From Nymphalis io (lineage: Eukaryota > Arthropoda > Insecta > Lepidoptera > Nymphalidae): DNA of 64,000 nt. Below are positions 43,078 through 54,581 of this stretch, in pieces. The DNA lies in NCBI RefSeq assembly GCF_905147045.1, contig NC_065893.1, forward strand, positions 744,001 through 808,000, written 5' to 3'. The translations under genes were made by a program, and so were the position numbers. Within the stretch, counting starts at the first letter, position 1. Each line of letters begins with the position of its first letter. The notes below the pieces were generated by a model. It did no database searches. It was not told the origin of the DNA and saw only the letters and a program-made list of their open reading frames with translations.

Positions 43078-44615
43078 TTGACCAAGCGAATTTTATGAAG
43101 AATGAATTAATAAATAAATGTAAAAAATCATTACATTTTTAAGGTTACACATTCTATTTTAGGTGAAAATTAATTTTACATTTTATTTCTTTTAATGACA
43201 AAAGAAATAAATCAAGATCATTAAATTTATTATTATGATTTATGCACGATCTGCAGAGAAAGCTATTGCGTACATGAGATTCAGATTGTGAACTGCGAAT
43301 AATTAAATATAGAGACATGTTCCTTTTACATCTTAGTGTCTATCATTGACAGTGCCTAAGTATAACTACTACCTTTAAACTTAATTGCACAGCTTATGTG
43401 TATTAAAAAAAATCTATGAAAACCTGCGAGTACTTTCCAATTTATCATTTATTAGGAGAGTGAACGCCACCAGCATGATTAAATGCTTAAAACGATATGA
43501 ATAATTCTGATAGCTTAACCAATTTCAACAATTTGCCCGGTATTGCTGTCATGATAGATTTTGCAATATTGAAGTCAATGTCACAGTCATTTCGTATCCG
43601 ATGATGCGCAAAAATATTTACTGAGTTCGATCAATCTGACGTTTATAAATAGAAGGACTCGTAACCTCGCATACCAGGATTCATACTACAAACCAAGAGC
43701 CTTCTAAACATTATTTATATGTCATACGACATACTACGGATACATAAATAGTAAGACAGTAATGTATGTGAAAGTAGAACATTGTTTGTTCTTTTTAATC
43801 TAACTTAATAAATATTCATACCATAAATATCATACCAAACAGACACATTCTGAATGGAGTATCGAATATTGGAAATAATAAAATTTATTTTTTAATTAAA
43901 TTAGTTTTATAAAATACATGCTGAGGTTTACATATGTATGCACAAAGATATATACTTAGTGAGAACTAATGGTCCCTATATTAATAAAATTATTTTATTC
44001 GACTAATTTTATATTATAATAATAATATAAATAAACTCCTTATTAGTATATGTATAAAGTCATGATGATACATGCAGGATGAGAATCGTGGCATCCTTGA
44101 CCTACGAGTACCTCCTTAAATATTTGTCACATCACTGTGTTAAGGCCACAGTATTGTAATCGCTTCTTTAATCCTTTTATTTTTGTATTGCCACAGTTAA
44201 TTAATAAAAATATAATTAAAGATTTGTGACTAATAAAAAAAAATAAGCAATTATTAAAATAAATCAAATGAATTTCAAATTGTTCTTAAATTGCCATTTT
44301 CGTTATAAAAAATGTAGAAATATTACAACCTAGATAGATAGACAATTAGATGATAAGTGTTGCAACTTTAAATCCTATTGTGAAATAAAAAAATATTTTT
44401 AAGTTTTTAAAACAACAAGGAAAAAAATAGTTATGTAACGCTTTCTTATTTCCTTTATTGAATATAAAAGTATATTGCTTATTAATAGTTAGCCATTGTT
44501 GAAAATTCTACTGGTTTGAAAAAATAAATATCCTTGAAAAGAATCTGTGACGGAAATTTAACTGTTTTTTTTTCTTGTCATATAATCGCTTACAATTTCA
44601 ACAACAAATTATTTA
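43078..44615. other. AT-rich intergenic
   Basis: Nothing supported. Confidence 0.4.
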
Positions 44616-44617
44616 AT

Positions 44618-44725
44618 ATTATGAATGCGAAAGTGAGTTTGTTTGTTTATAACGCTTTCACGTCGTACTCACTCAACTAATCGTCATAAAATTTTAGATA
44701 CACTTTGTCAACCGTATAGAAAGAG
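44618..44725 (+). mobile_element. Helitron-like 5' fragment
   Basis: TTTAATATTATGAATGCGAAAG, TTTATAACGCTTTCACGTC, then CTAATCGTCATAAAATTTTAG; the same family type as 56040-56150. Confidence 0.55.
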
Positions 44726-44744
44726 ACGAAATGTATTTTTCTTT

Positions 44745-44865
44745 CTCCTGGCACGAGATGAGTTATAAGAACAATTAAGCACAAGAAGTTGCAGTAGTGC
44801 TTTTTAAACCGTATTTAGTTAAAATTCACGTGTTCCAACCACTGGCCCATCTCGCAGTTTCAATT
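44745..44865 (-). mobile_element. SINE-A 5' part, decayed
   Basis: GGCACGAGATGAGTTATAAG, TTAAGCACAAGAAGTTG and CCAACCACTGGCCCATCTCG on the plus strand: minus-strand head and start of the body. Confidence 0.75.
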
Positions 44866-45229
44866 TAAATAAAAAAGCGTAAGAACCAAATTTTCTGTTA
44901 ATTTTTTTTATTGGAAATCACACAATATCAACCGTCTTGAATACTCTAATCATATGACACACACAAACACTTTGTAAGGAAATACCAAGAATTCGGCACA
45001 CTATTAATACAACAAGCCCACAGAATCGCGAATAAATATCAGCAAAGGTCAAATATTATGGTAATTTCAGATAAAAAAACTTTAAATGCAAACTACACTT
45101 GTACAAATATGTTACTAATTTATACTGTGAACCCGTTATTAGTGACACCCGCTAGTAACTATGCTGTATCCATATATCTGCAATGTACATCTATTGTTAC
45201 ATTTAAACATGTCTTGAGCAATGGAAAGC
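44866..45229. other. Intergenic
   Basis: No supported feature. Confidence 0.4.
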
Positions 45230-45505
45230 AAATGGTGGTAGGGCTTTATGCAAGCTTAAGCATCAGATATTCTATTGCAAAACAGCAGTACTTGGTATTG
45301 TTGTGTTCCGGTTTAAAGGGTCAATGAGCCAGTGTAATTACAGGCACAAGGGACATAACATCTTAGTTCTCAAGGTTGGTGGCGCATTGGTGATGTAAGC
45401 GATGGTTAACATTTCTTACAATGCCAACGTCTACGGGCGTTTGGTGATCACTTACCATCACGTAGCAAATATGATCCTCCACCTTCCTATTCTATAAAAA
45501 AAAAT
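45230..45505 (+). repeat. Rep-B, nearly full length
   Basis: ATGGTGGTAGGGCTTTATGC to CACCTTCCTATTCTATAAAAA; about 20 bp (GTCTGGGTAGGTACCACCC) are deleted near the 5' end. Confidence 0.85.
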
Positions 45506-45654
45506 ATTTAAAAAATCAAATCAAAGTACTCTTTCTTATATATAACGTTAATAAATTAAATTCTCAAATTACCTAAACGTTTATTGCTTAAGATAATTTC
45601 TTTCATCGCAAACAGTTAGATGAATTATCGACCCAAATTGCACTGCACATCATC

Positions 45655-45760
45655 AAAGGTGAGATGTCATCATGAAAAGGTGTATGGCCGGGTTTGAACC
45701 CATGACCCTGAGTGCAGTCGTATTATATCTAGTCCTAAGCACACACAGTGTATGGTATAT
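45655..45760 (-). mobile_element. SINE-E scrap (tRNA-headed)
   Basis: Minus strand: TTAGGACTAGATATAATACG, GTCATGGGTTCAAACCCGGCC. A-box- and B-box-like elements are about 45 bp apart; the body differs from families A, C and D. Single copy in the window. Confidence 0.4.
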
Positions 45761-46509
45761 TATATAACATGAACTTTATAAACGATCGTAACCAAATTTA
45801 AATGTTAAAATTTGCTATCGATAGACAAATTTTAAACGGAGTATGTCAATTTATTAACATAAATCATCAAAATATCTAAATTTTACAGTAAACATTTTTG
45901 TTTCATACTTACGAAGACAGACTGTATTATACTGATTTTATTAAAATACATTAATTTTTTATTCAGTAAATTCAAGATCTGTATTAATGTTTAAATATTT
46001 TTATTTTAATAAACAGAAAGCACACTCGAAAATATATATATTAAAAGTCCCATTTCTAAGCAAAAATATATACTTACATATAGATGATAAAAGCGCGGAT
46101 TGGATATTGATTGATTTTTTACAAGAAAATATAAATTCAATTTCTTACGATTCTTCTCGGTAGAACCTTCTATCCCTACCTGTGGTATCTTGTACCTTAT
46201 GGTACTTGTAGTATGTGGTACCTTTACGTTCAATTTTATCCCATACAATAACGATTTAAGAATCCACAGGAACCTACTTGAATACAGCATCAATCAGTAC
46301 TCTTATAAGAATAGTAAAATTATTACGAATGTCCTTAAGCCGTCTGTGTTTCCTTAACATTACAATCCATCTATTTTACGAGTAAGTAGTGATAGGCATC
46401 TTCTAGGCGCGTTCCATCCTTTTGACTGTGGTCAAGCGTTAGCTTAAATACAATAAAAAAATAATTTCAGTTATGGCTGATTATTTTTGGAGTTTTATAA
46501 GAATATTAC
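45761..46509. other. AT-rich intergenic
   Basis: The 95-codon frame at 46006-46293 has no recognisable domain. Confidence 0.4.
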
Positions 46510-46670
46510 TTGTAGGGTAAGTGATCCATTGTAACTACGAAGGTTCTTCGTTACAGAGTTTGATGGTGCATTGACGATGTAAGGAAAAGATAATATTTCT
46601 TACAGCGCCAACATTTATAGGCGATGGTGACCATTAACTGTCAGATGAACCCTTGCCCTTACAAATACTT
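46510..46670 (+). repeat. Rep-B 3' fragment, old
   Basis: TAGGGTAAGTGATCCATTGTAAC, GGTGCATTGACGATGTAAGG, TTTCTTACAGCGCCAAC; diverged. Confidence 0.55.
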
Positions 46671-46714
46671 AAACGTAACATACGTCTTTATTGCACAATT
46701 TTAAAAATATAGCT

Positions 46715-46845
46715 GGTGATGGATCTGAAGGTTTTGCGACGGGATCCGTCTAGTTGCGGAAGACCTAGAACCAGGATTTTTGGCGTACCTTGGGCTTTCC
46801 TGTCCAGCAGTGGAATGTGATAGACTGATAGAAATATAAAGGACT
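46715..46845 (+). pseudogene. RTE-like C-terminal remnant
   Basis: GCGGAAGACCTAGAACCAGG followed by CTTTCCTGTCCAGCAGTGG resembles the (A)EDR..W...VQQW end of RTE polyproteins, with frame damage. Confidence 0.45.
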
Positions 46846-47037
46846 CAAAGTATACTCATATTATATCCGTGTATAAAATAATTTAAACATTCTTATAATA
46901 ACAAATCGAATACTTTAATAAAATAATATTAATGAAATTCAATATATAATTATAATAATGCATAAGCTGAAGCCATTTTGCAAATGGCTACAAATCAAAT
47001 GGAATATTAAATATTAAGACATATTGACACGTATCGT

Positions 47038-47087
47038 ATTTTTTTCAATTCTTGACGATAAAAATATCGTCAAGAATTGAAAAAAAT
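47038..47087. repeat. Perfect 23-bp hairpin, 4-nt loop
   Basis: Arms 47038-47060 and 47065-47087 (TCAATTCTTGACGATA core) are exact reverse complements around AAAA. Confidence 0.97.
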
Positions 47088-47294
47088 CTGCATAATCTGT
47101 TTTAGTTACGGATATCAGTATTTTAATCATTTATTGTTTTCCACGAACCAGTTTTTATTTTATATCTTCGTACTCGTGACACTTAAAAAAATTAACATTC
47201 GTTGTCTAATTTATTGATGTATATTCCCATTTTAATTGAGGTCTACGATTATTCAAAATGCTAGGTTTTTTGTGATAGACCAAAGAGGAATAAT

Positions 47295-47445
47295 GTGTTT
47301 TGCTGTGTTCCGGTTTGTAAGGTCACTGCGCCAACTACAAGTACAAGGAACATAAATTCTTAGTTCCCATGGTTGACAGCTTATAATTGGCTGTGTGTGT
47401 TTAATATTTCATACATTGACAGTACTGATAGGCGATACTGATGAC
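47295..47445 (+). repeat. Rep-B middle fragment
   Basis: TGCTGTGTTCCGGTTTGTAAGG, AGTACAAGGAACATAAATTC, TTCCCATGGTTGACAGC; no A tail. Confidence 0.6.
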
Positions 47446-47447
47446 TT

Positions 47448-47512
47448 TCGTAACAGCCTGTGAATGTCCCTCTGCTGGGCTAAAGTCCTCCTCTCCCTTT
47501 TGAGGAGAATTG
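47448..47512 (-). mobile_element. SINE-A 3' end, 65 bp
   Basis: GTAACAGCCTGTGAATGTCC, CTGCTGGGCTAAAGTCCTCC and TCTCCCTTTTGAGGAGAA; severe 5' truncation. Confidence 0.85.
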
Positions 47513-48961
47513 GAACTAGACTTACCTTGTTTTAAAGAATATCAATTCCCGTAGGTAACTAATAGGTATCTATTTACTCCTCCAATTAAGCTGTGGTAGG
47601 TGTGGGGACGACAATAACCCAAGCAGTCAGGATCGAAAATGCGACTTTTACATTTGCTGGCCCGTAAACCATAGCGTCATTGACTATATTGAGGCACATT
47701 TTTCAAATGACCTACGAATAAAATAAATACCTAGAATAACCTCTAGAATAACATATGTAATAAATACAGCCGTCAATAATAACACAAATAAGAGTATGTT
47801 TCACAAACGCTAATTACATTGATTATAAAATATCTAAATACAATATTATTTATTTCAAAACACACACACATGTATTCATAACTAAATACCATGTCAAAAT
47901 ATGAATTTATTACAAATAAATATACTATCATCTCTATATATGACATGAAAGCCTGACATTTAGTGTTGGTCTCGTCTGCGCAGGCGCAAATGCCATCTGT
48001 TTCGTCAGCGTGTCGCAAAGCACCTGCACGCGTTACGATGTCAAATATTATATTACGTGATTTACGGATCTATGGATTTATTAGCAATATATACAGTTTT
48101 ATTTACTCTTAACAACGTTTTTAATAACGTAATTCGAAAGACTATCTCTAACTTTTTAATGGTAAAATCTTATTTAATTGAAATTTCTTAGACGCGTTTC
48201 TTGGTATGATATTTTAAAATGAAACGTTATTTACGCGATGTTAAATCATCTGCCACATGTGAAAGTGTGTGTGTGTCAATGGGACACACTTTTATAATTT
48301 TAATTCTTTCTCTGTTTACCTTTACTCTTTCACACTAAAGTTATAGGAACAAACCCGAAACTCGGCCTAGAACATCGTGCAATGTCAGAATGTAATATGT
48401 GACATTGACTGTAATAATTATAACTTATAACATATATACACGCATCAAATAGCTCATCACCGTAAGTCGGTTACAACATTGTCGTAAAAAGTGATTTACA
48501 GAATGGAATTGCTGATCTGCATTAACGCCGTGGGAAGCAAATTGACTTCATTATAAAACTGTATAACAATGTCGATTTTTTAATTTAAAATTTAATCCGG
48601 TATCGAGAGCATATATATTTATATTTACAATCCTGATATATAAAAATATTTTTTATCGCCCATTAGAATTTATAATATATTACGAATAACATTTGCATAA
48701 TATAATTTTTAGGCAATTCAACACTGAGCTAACACGTGAAGATGGCAAGGTCTTTGTGTGTCTTCGTTTAATTTAAATATTTAAGACATTTAAGTGTACA
48801 CATCGTATCTGACATTATAATTATTGGTCAGATTTACTAGAACTACTACTACGTTTTTGTAGGCACGGTAAAACATATCTTGGCACGTTTGGGGGGTAAA
48901 ACTGACTCGTATAAAATATATCTTATAAACGAATATCTATAATAATAATTATTATATCCGG
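47513..48961. other. AT-rich intergenic
   Basis: 47585-47690 (GCTGTGGTAGGTGTGGGGACG) is GC-richer and unassigned. 48375-48432 is the second copy of the short repeat at 34095. Confidence 0.4.
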
Positions 48962-49090
48962 GGACATTTTTCACACACGGCCATCTGATCCCAAATTAAG
49001 CTTGTACAAAGCTTGTGCTATGGAAACCAGACAACTGATATACTACATATACTTCTTTTCTTTTGTAAATACATACTTATATAGATGTCT
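48962..49090 (-). mobile_element. SINE-D 3' part
   Basis: ACACACGGCCATCTGATCCC, AGACAACTGATATACTACAT as at 28915-29025; the tRNA head is missing. Confidence 0.85.
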
Positions 49091-49334
49091 ATGTTTTTAT
49101 CTATTGCACTCCAAATTTATTAAAAGACTGTCTACAATTAAAAAACTTACTATAACCAATCAATTTCGATGTTTCACATTTTCGCTACATTTTTTTCTAA
49201 TGGAAGAAAGTCGAGCGAATCCACCACTCGATGGTAAGTCACCTTCGCCCTGTCATTGACACTATAAAAGTATAAATTATTGTTAGTGTCAATCCATCAC
49301 CTGCCATGGTTTGAAGGTGTTGTGTTTTTAACTA

Positions 49335-49490
49335 ATATATGTTCATAATTTATCTCGTGCTTAGCGGCGAAGATAAACATCGCGAAGAAACCTGCATGTT
49401 TCGGATAATATTGTTCCATGTGTATCCGACGCGGGTTGGAGCAGCGTGGTGGAGTATGTTCCAAGCCTTCTTCTGTGAGGAGAGAAGTTA
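49335..49490 (+). mobile_element. SINE-A relative, diverged
   Basis: TCATAATTTATCTCGTGC, AAACCTGCATGTTTCGG, GGTTGGAGCAGCGTGGTGGAG. Differs enough from SINE-A to be an older subfamily. Confidence 0.7.
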
Positions 49491-50734
49491 CGGTTACTTG
49501 ATGACTTATGTTTATCAAACAGGAGTACATTTATATAAAGTATCAATGTCTGGCAATAGGATATGATATCAAAGTAAAGAAGCGTGCCCCACGCACTATC
49601 ACGGTTCAATGCTCTGCTTAGAATTGCTGTAAATGTAAATTCAAATATATATAAACCAACCTCTTTTAATATATTTAAATTATTGCATTATGTATCGTTT
49701 TTGGCGTACTTTAGCGTTCTACTTTAATTGGTTGGTTTAAGATACGGGTCATGTTTCCTATGTTGTATGGCGGTGTGTTTTATAAGCTCGAGTACCCAGT
49801 CTGCTTATTTTTTACTTGTAAATATTCACGTAAATAATATCGTACTGGGTAATAAGAATAAGTCAGAAAACCTTGTGTCGGAACCTCTACAGTGAATAGT
49901 TGTTGATGTAAGGTATTTTTCTTAAGATATGATATCTGAATCCACTGAACCACTGTTAATTCTTAATATATACGCATGTGCATTATTAAGATATGAAAAA
50001 AATTTTTTTATAAATGTTTACATTTTAAAACAATGGGTGAAGACATCTTAATTAAAAACCTGTCAGCAAATCTCACTCATCCCTTACATAAAAATATTTT
50101 ATGATTTTATAACAACATTTTATTTATTAAATATTAATTAAAATGTGGAAGTGAGTGTAAACACAACACACACACAGTGTTGTGTTTGTGCGTATGTGTT
50201 AATTATTGTAATATCTATCTAAAATTGCAAAACAGATATAAATGTCAATTATATTTCTGACTAAAATATATTTGTAATGTACATTTAACAAAAAATATTA
50301 TAAAAATAATATTAAAAAGCAAATTGAAACGTTTGTCTGAGATTGAAATCTGAGATTTGACCTCAGAACTAAACGTTTAAAAAAAAATTAATCAAATGTC
50401 AAGATAATGCTAAATTTGAATAATGAATTGCAAAGAAATCAAAGGACGAATTAGTAATGAATATTACGGAAATAAATCGCGTAATAAATAATTTACAAGC
50501 AATACAACGAGAATCATTTATTTATATACCTGTTTGATATGATGAGTGTTCGAAGACACAAATACATTTTAAATGCTATATGATGTATAATAATATGTCC
50601 AATTACTTATGGATCATAGTTTTAAGATTAAGGAATTGAGCAAGACAATTAAAAAATATAATATCAATTGTATTAATTCTGACAGCCGAAACCAGTTATC
50701 GTCTTACAGAATAGATCATATATAATTGTATTGA
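49491..50734. other. AT-rich intergenic
   Basis: Contains an 11-bp hairpin AAACACAACAC/GTGTTGTGTTT with a 7-nt loop at 50159-50187. No gene. Confidence 0.45.
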
Positions 50735-50965
50735 GTGAACACGTGATCCTTAACTAAAAATTGCGGGTACGAACCCGAACAAGCACCGCTGAATTTTCAT
50801 GTGCGTCCAATTCATCTCGTGCTCGACAGTGAAGGAAGACATCGTGAGGAACTCTTACATGTGTCGGAAGAAATTCTATCACATGTGTATCCGCCAAACC
50901 CCATTGGAGCGTGGTGAATTAAGCTCCTTTTCCTTAAAAGGAGAATAGGCCCAACACTGGGCAAA
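50735..50965 (+). mobile_element. SINE-A, decayed
   Basis: ACGTGATCCTTAACTAAAAATT, GAACCCGAACAAGCACCGC, GAAGGAAGACATCGTGAGG, CCCCATTGGAGCGTGG; the tail is degraded. Confidence 0.75.
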
Positions 50966-51149
50966 GATCTCCTCTTCTACTTTAGTACTTTTACTGGCCG
51001 CTTATACAATTTTATTTAAGTTACGGCACTTAAAATCTCAATCGTTTTAAACATTTTTAACCCTTAATAAAACATAAAATAGTATAAATATCCTAAAGGG
51101 TTAAGATTACGGCTTTACCTATAAATACTGTTTAAGGGATTACTAGTGA
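50966..51149. other. Intergenic
   Basis: Nothing supported. Confidence 0.4.
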
Positions 51150-51235
51150 AACCATATTCTTTGTTCTTCTTCAAATGTCAAATCAATGATGACAGAAAGA
51201 GATAAATCAATTTTTAAATAAACATTTCGCATCAA
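51150..51235. repeat. Dispersed short repeat F (MITE-like), copy 3
   Basis: TTCTTCTTCAAATGTCAAATC, AATGATGACAGAAAGAGAT, AAATCAATTTTTAAATAAACA; the reverse complement of copy 2 with few changes. Confidence 0.6.
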
Positions 51236-51485
51236 GTCGTTTCGTCACTATTTATATATTTTAAGTATTGCTATTAAGAGATTTATTTTCAACTAGTTAA
51301 TTTATAATCTTATATTTCGTTAGCTAATAACGTCGCCTTAGGAATATGTCTACGTATAAATTATAGATAAACGGCAATTGTTAGCCAATCAACGATTCAG
51401 AAGTAACTATAGACAATTTTGTAATTATTACATAATTAAATGATGAAGATTTAAAGCCTATATTCTTACTGTATACATTGTTATT
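51236..51485. other. AT-rich intergenic
   Basis: Nothing supported. Confidence 0.4.
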
Positions 51486-51745
51486 TTTTTATAGTATAGG
51501 TAGGTGGACGAGCGTATGGGCCACCTGACGGTAAGTTGTCACCAACGTCCATAGACATTAGTATTGTAGGGGAAACTTTGGAAACTAAGATGTTATATAG
51601 ATTGTCCCTGGCTCACTCACCCTTCAAGCCAAGTCACAACAATACCATGTATTGGTGTTTTGCGGTAGAATATCTGATGAGAGGGTGGTACCTACCCAGA
51701 CGAGCTTGCACAAAACCCTAACCCTACCCTACCACCAGTAAAAGT
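51486..51745 (-). repeat. Rep-B
   Basis: Poly(T), ATAGTATAGGTAGGTGGACG, to GACGAGCTTGCACAAAACCC and a small CCCTAA/CCCTAC duplication before ACCACCAG. The central block is deleted. Confidence 0.8.
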
Positions 51746-51811
51746 ATTTTCATCAGTTAAATGTAATGTAATTTTGACATTGTTAAACAGCGTCTACTGA
51801 TGATTTAATTT

Positions 51812-52035
51812 TTTTTTTTTTATGGAATAGGAAGGTGGACGAGCATATGGGCCACCTGATGGTAAGTGGTCACCAAATGCCCTTAGACATTGGCATTGTA
51901 AGAAATGTGTGAATTAGTAACATTGTGTTCCATTTGAAAAAGTGAGTAGACCAGTGTAACGGGCACAAGGGATATAACATCTTAATTCCCAAGGTTAGTA
52001 GCCCATCTGATAGTCCGCCTACCTACATAAAAAAA
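51812..52035. repeat. Chimeric Rep-B: minus 3' end joined to plus 3' half
   Basis: 51812-51908 is the minus-strand 3' end (poly T, GGAATAGGAAGGTGGACGAG). 51915-52035 is plus-strand Rep-B from GTGTTCCATTTG to CTACATAAAAAAAA. The two halves face away from each other. Confidence 0.75.
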
Positions 52036-52444
52036 AATTAAATACAATTACACGAAAAAAAAACCTCACGGAAAACGATTTGATGGATCAACAAAGACGC
52101 AATTTATAAAGTAAGTTTAAAATTGTAGGAACTATCCTTCAACGAGTATAAATTAAACTTGACCATTTGAACGCTTCCTCGACATAATGAAAATTGTTTA
52201 TTCATTCATTGTAATGATATGACGTCACTGATCAGATGCAATTAATTGCTCGATAAATGGAATGATTGTATCAAAATTCAATGATATATTCTTGATAAAG
52301 TTCAACAAATCGCCTTTGAGCCCGGAAATTGTTATAATAAAGTGAGCTAGAATAAATGAGCTCAACATATTTTACGTCCATGGTATGAGCCCTATTATTA
52401 ATGAATTCCCGAATGAATTAGCATGTTGCCAGTGCTACACTCCA
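52036..52444. other. AT-rich intergenic
   Basis: Nothing supported. Confidence 0.4.
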
Positions 52445-52650
52445 GTAAAGTAACAGCATGTAAGTGTCTCAATACTGGGCTAAGGTTCCCTCTCCTTTGT
52501 GAAGAGTAGGTTTGAAGCTAATCACCACGCTGCTTCAATGCGGGTTGGTATGCATACAGGCGTTCCCGTGTCAAAATGTCGTGTCGAACACAAGATGAAT
52601 TATAAACACATCTGCCGGGTTCGAACTCTGTAACTTTAGTTGAGATTTAC
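52445..52650 (-). mobile_element. SINE-A, decayed
   Basis: GTAACAGCATGTAAGTGTC, CCACGCTGCTTCAATGCGGG, AAGATGAATTATAAACACA, CCGGGTTCGAACTC in minus-strand order. Confidence 0.75.
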
Positions 52651-52894
52651 GTCACCGGAAAACCGTCACCTGAACGCACCAGGCGCAGTACTTTCCTCCA
52701 TCATCTCTAGTAAGCATTTTTTTCTATAAGTGTTATGTTGACCTTTAAAAAAACCGTGTCGCATGCCGTCTCATAAGATTGAAGATTGAGGAAATAGATG
52801 ACACATCATCTAAAGATTGTCATCCGTAGTCGTAATTCCGTGAGAAGCAATACAGCTCTATAGATTACCAAACATACTTGTAACCACAGAGTGA

Positions 52895-53185
52895 TTATGA
52901 TAGACTTGTCCAAGCCTCGCCTGGGTAGGTACCACCCACTCATCAGATATTCTACCGCAAAACAGCAATACTTGATATTGTTGTGTTCCAGTTTGAAGGG
53001 TGAGTGAGCCAGTGTAATTACAGGCACAAGGAACATAAAATCTTAGTTCCCAAGGTTGGTGGCGCATTGGCTATGTAAGCGATGGTTGACATTTCTTACA
53101 ATGCCAATGTCTAAGGGCGTTTGGTGACCACTTACCATCAGGTGGCCCATATGCTCGTCCGCCTTTCTATTCTATAAAAAAAAGC
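52895..53185 (+). repeat. Rep-B, nearly full length
   Basis: GACTTGTCCAAGCCTCGCC to GCCTTTCTATTCTATAAAAAAAA. The first ~15 bp of the family are replaced. Confidence 0.85.
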
Positions 53186-53284
53186 AACGTATCAAATATC
53201 AAACGATACATCGTTGTTTAAATTACAATTAACGGTTTTCAAAAAAAATGGCCAGCAAAGGCTTTTTATTTTAAGATAAATCGT

Positions 53285-53394
53285 CTGTGTACCAACCTCT
53301 CATCACATATTCTGCCAAACAGCAATGAAAAATCTTGTGAAATGTCGGTCAATGTAATATAATAAAAATGTGATTAACATTTGACCGACATTTC
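53285..53394 (+). repeat. Rep-B scrap followed by a hairpin
   Basis: 53288-53330 resembles ACCACCCACTCATCAGATAT of Rep-B. Next, GAAATGTCGGTCAA (53339-53352) and TTGACCGACATTTC (53381-53394) form a perfect 14-bp stem with a longer imperfect base. Confidence 0.6.
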
Positions 53395-53722
53395 GATCAA
53401 GTTATAATATCTGTTATACTTAGCTTATGATGTGATGAACATCAAAAGTATGTGCAAAATTTTAGCTTAATCGGTCTATATAATGAAATATATTATATAT
53501 TTTATACTTAACCCTTATATACCAATTAGGTTGTTGCCCCGCTGAAAAGAAACCACTTTTCTTTAAATGCTTCCACATTGTTTTATCTTAAGTTCTAACG
53601 TACAGTTACGATGTAACGATATCCCGATTGGGACTTACAGATCAGAAAACAACGAATTATAATAATATAAACATCGGTGTCATAATATTTTAGGTATAGG
53701 TACATGAGTTAAAATATTATAG

Positions 53723-54051
53723 CGACAAATTACTTACCGTAACAGCCTGTGAATGTCCCACTGCTGGGCTAAAGGCCTCCTCTCCTCGTTTTGAGGAGAA
53801 GGTATTGGAGCTTATTCCACCACGCTGCTCCAATGCGGGTTGGTGGAATACACATGTGGCAGATTTCAGTGAAATTAGACACATGCAGGTTTCCTCACGA
53901 TGTTTTCCTTCACCGTATAGCACGAGATGAATTATAATCACAAATTAAGCACATGAAAATTCAGTGGTGCTTGCCCGGGTTTGAACCCATTATCATCGGT
54001 TAAGATTCACGCGTTCGTACCACTGGGCCAACAACAATCGACAAATTACTT
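53723..54051 (-). mobile_element. SINE-A, nearly complete
   Basis: Full minus-strand body; head altered at its end (TGTTGGCCCAGTGG). Target duplications CGACAAATTACTT at 53723-53735 and 54039-54051. Confidence 0.93.
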
Positions 54052-54581
54052 CATCGTTCGTTATCTGCTTGCCTATCCCATTTATTTGAAGTCAGCGCAG
54101 CATTTTTATCTCTTACATTAATTTTCATCACAAACTCAAAATTATTTATTAAATCACCACACTTGTTGACTATCAAGTTAAAAACTACCTCCGGATTGGA
54201 AAATAAAATACTTAACCTGAGAAGATGCGGCTGAAATCAGTACTCCATTTTTGCATATAATATACATAAAAATCGTTATTTAAAAAAATACATATAGACG
54301 AGACCGTAGTAACCAAATCGAATATTAAACAGCTTATTGATATTTATCTAAGTTTTTCACTAATAAATGGCTTGACATTTTACTGTACCTTAAAAAATGA
54401 GAAGCAGCCGCGAATTTTATTATCTATGAAAAAAAATATATAATAAAAATACAAATTGCCGACTTAAATCAAACCGGTCTTATTTCAGTTCGGTTTCGGC
54501 TCCGGTTCGCTTAAAAGAATTGTATTACATATATTCCAAAGCTGTGATAACTTTGTCTATGGATTAGAATGTACGTATGAA
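54052..54581. other. AT-rich intergenic
   Basis: TTCAGTTCGGTTTCGGCTCCGG at 54484-54505 is unassigned. No gene. Confidence 0.4.

Noticed and set aside
46006..46293. 95-codon minus-strand frame
   Set aside because: Low-complexity AT-rich coding, no homology pattern, no promoter or splice signals.
47038..47087. Hairpin as a microRNA precursor
   Set aside because: A perfect 23-bp stem with a 4-nt loop is too short and too perfect for a usual pre-miRNA, which has a longer stem with bulges and a larger loop.
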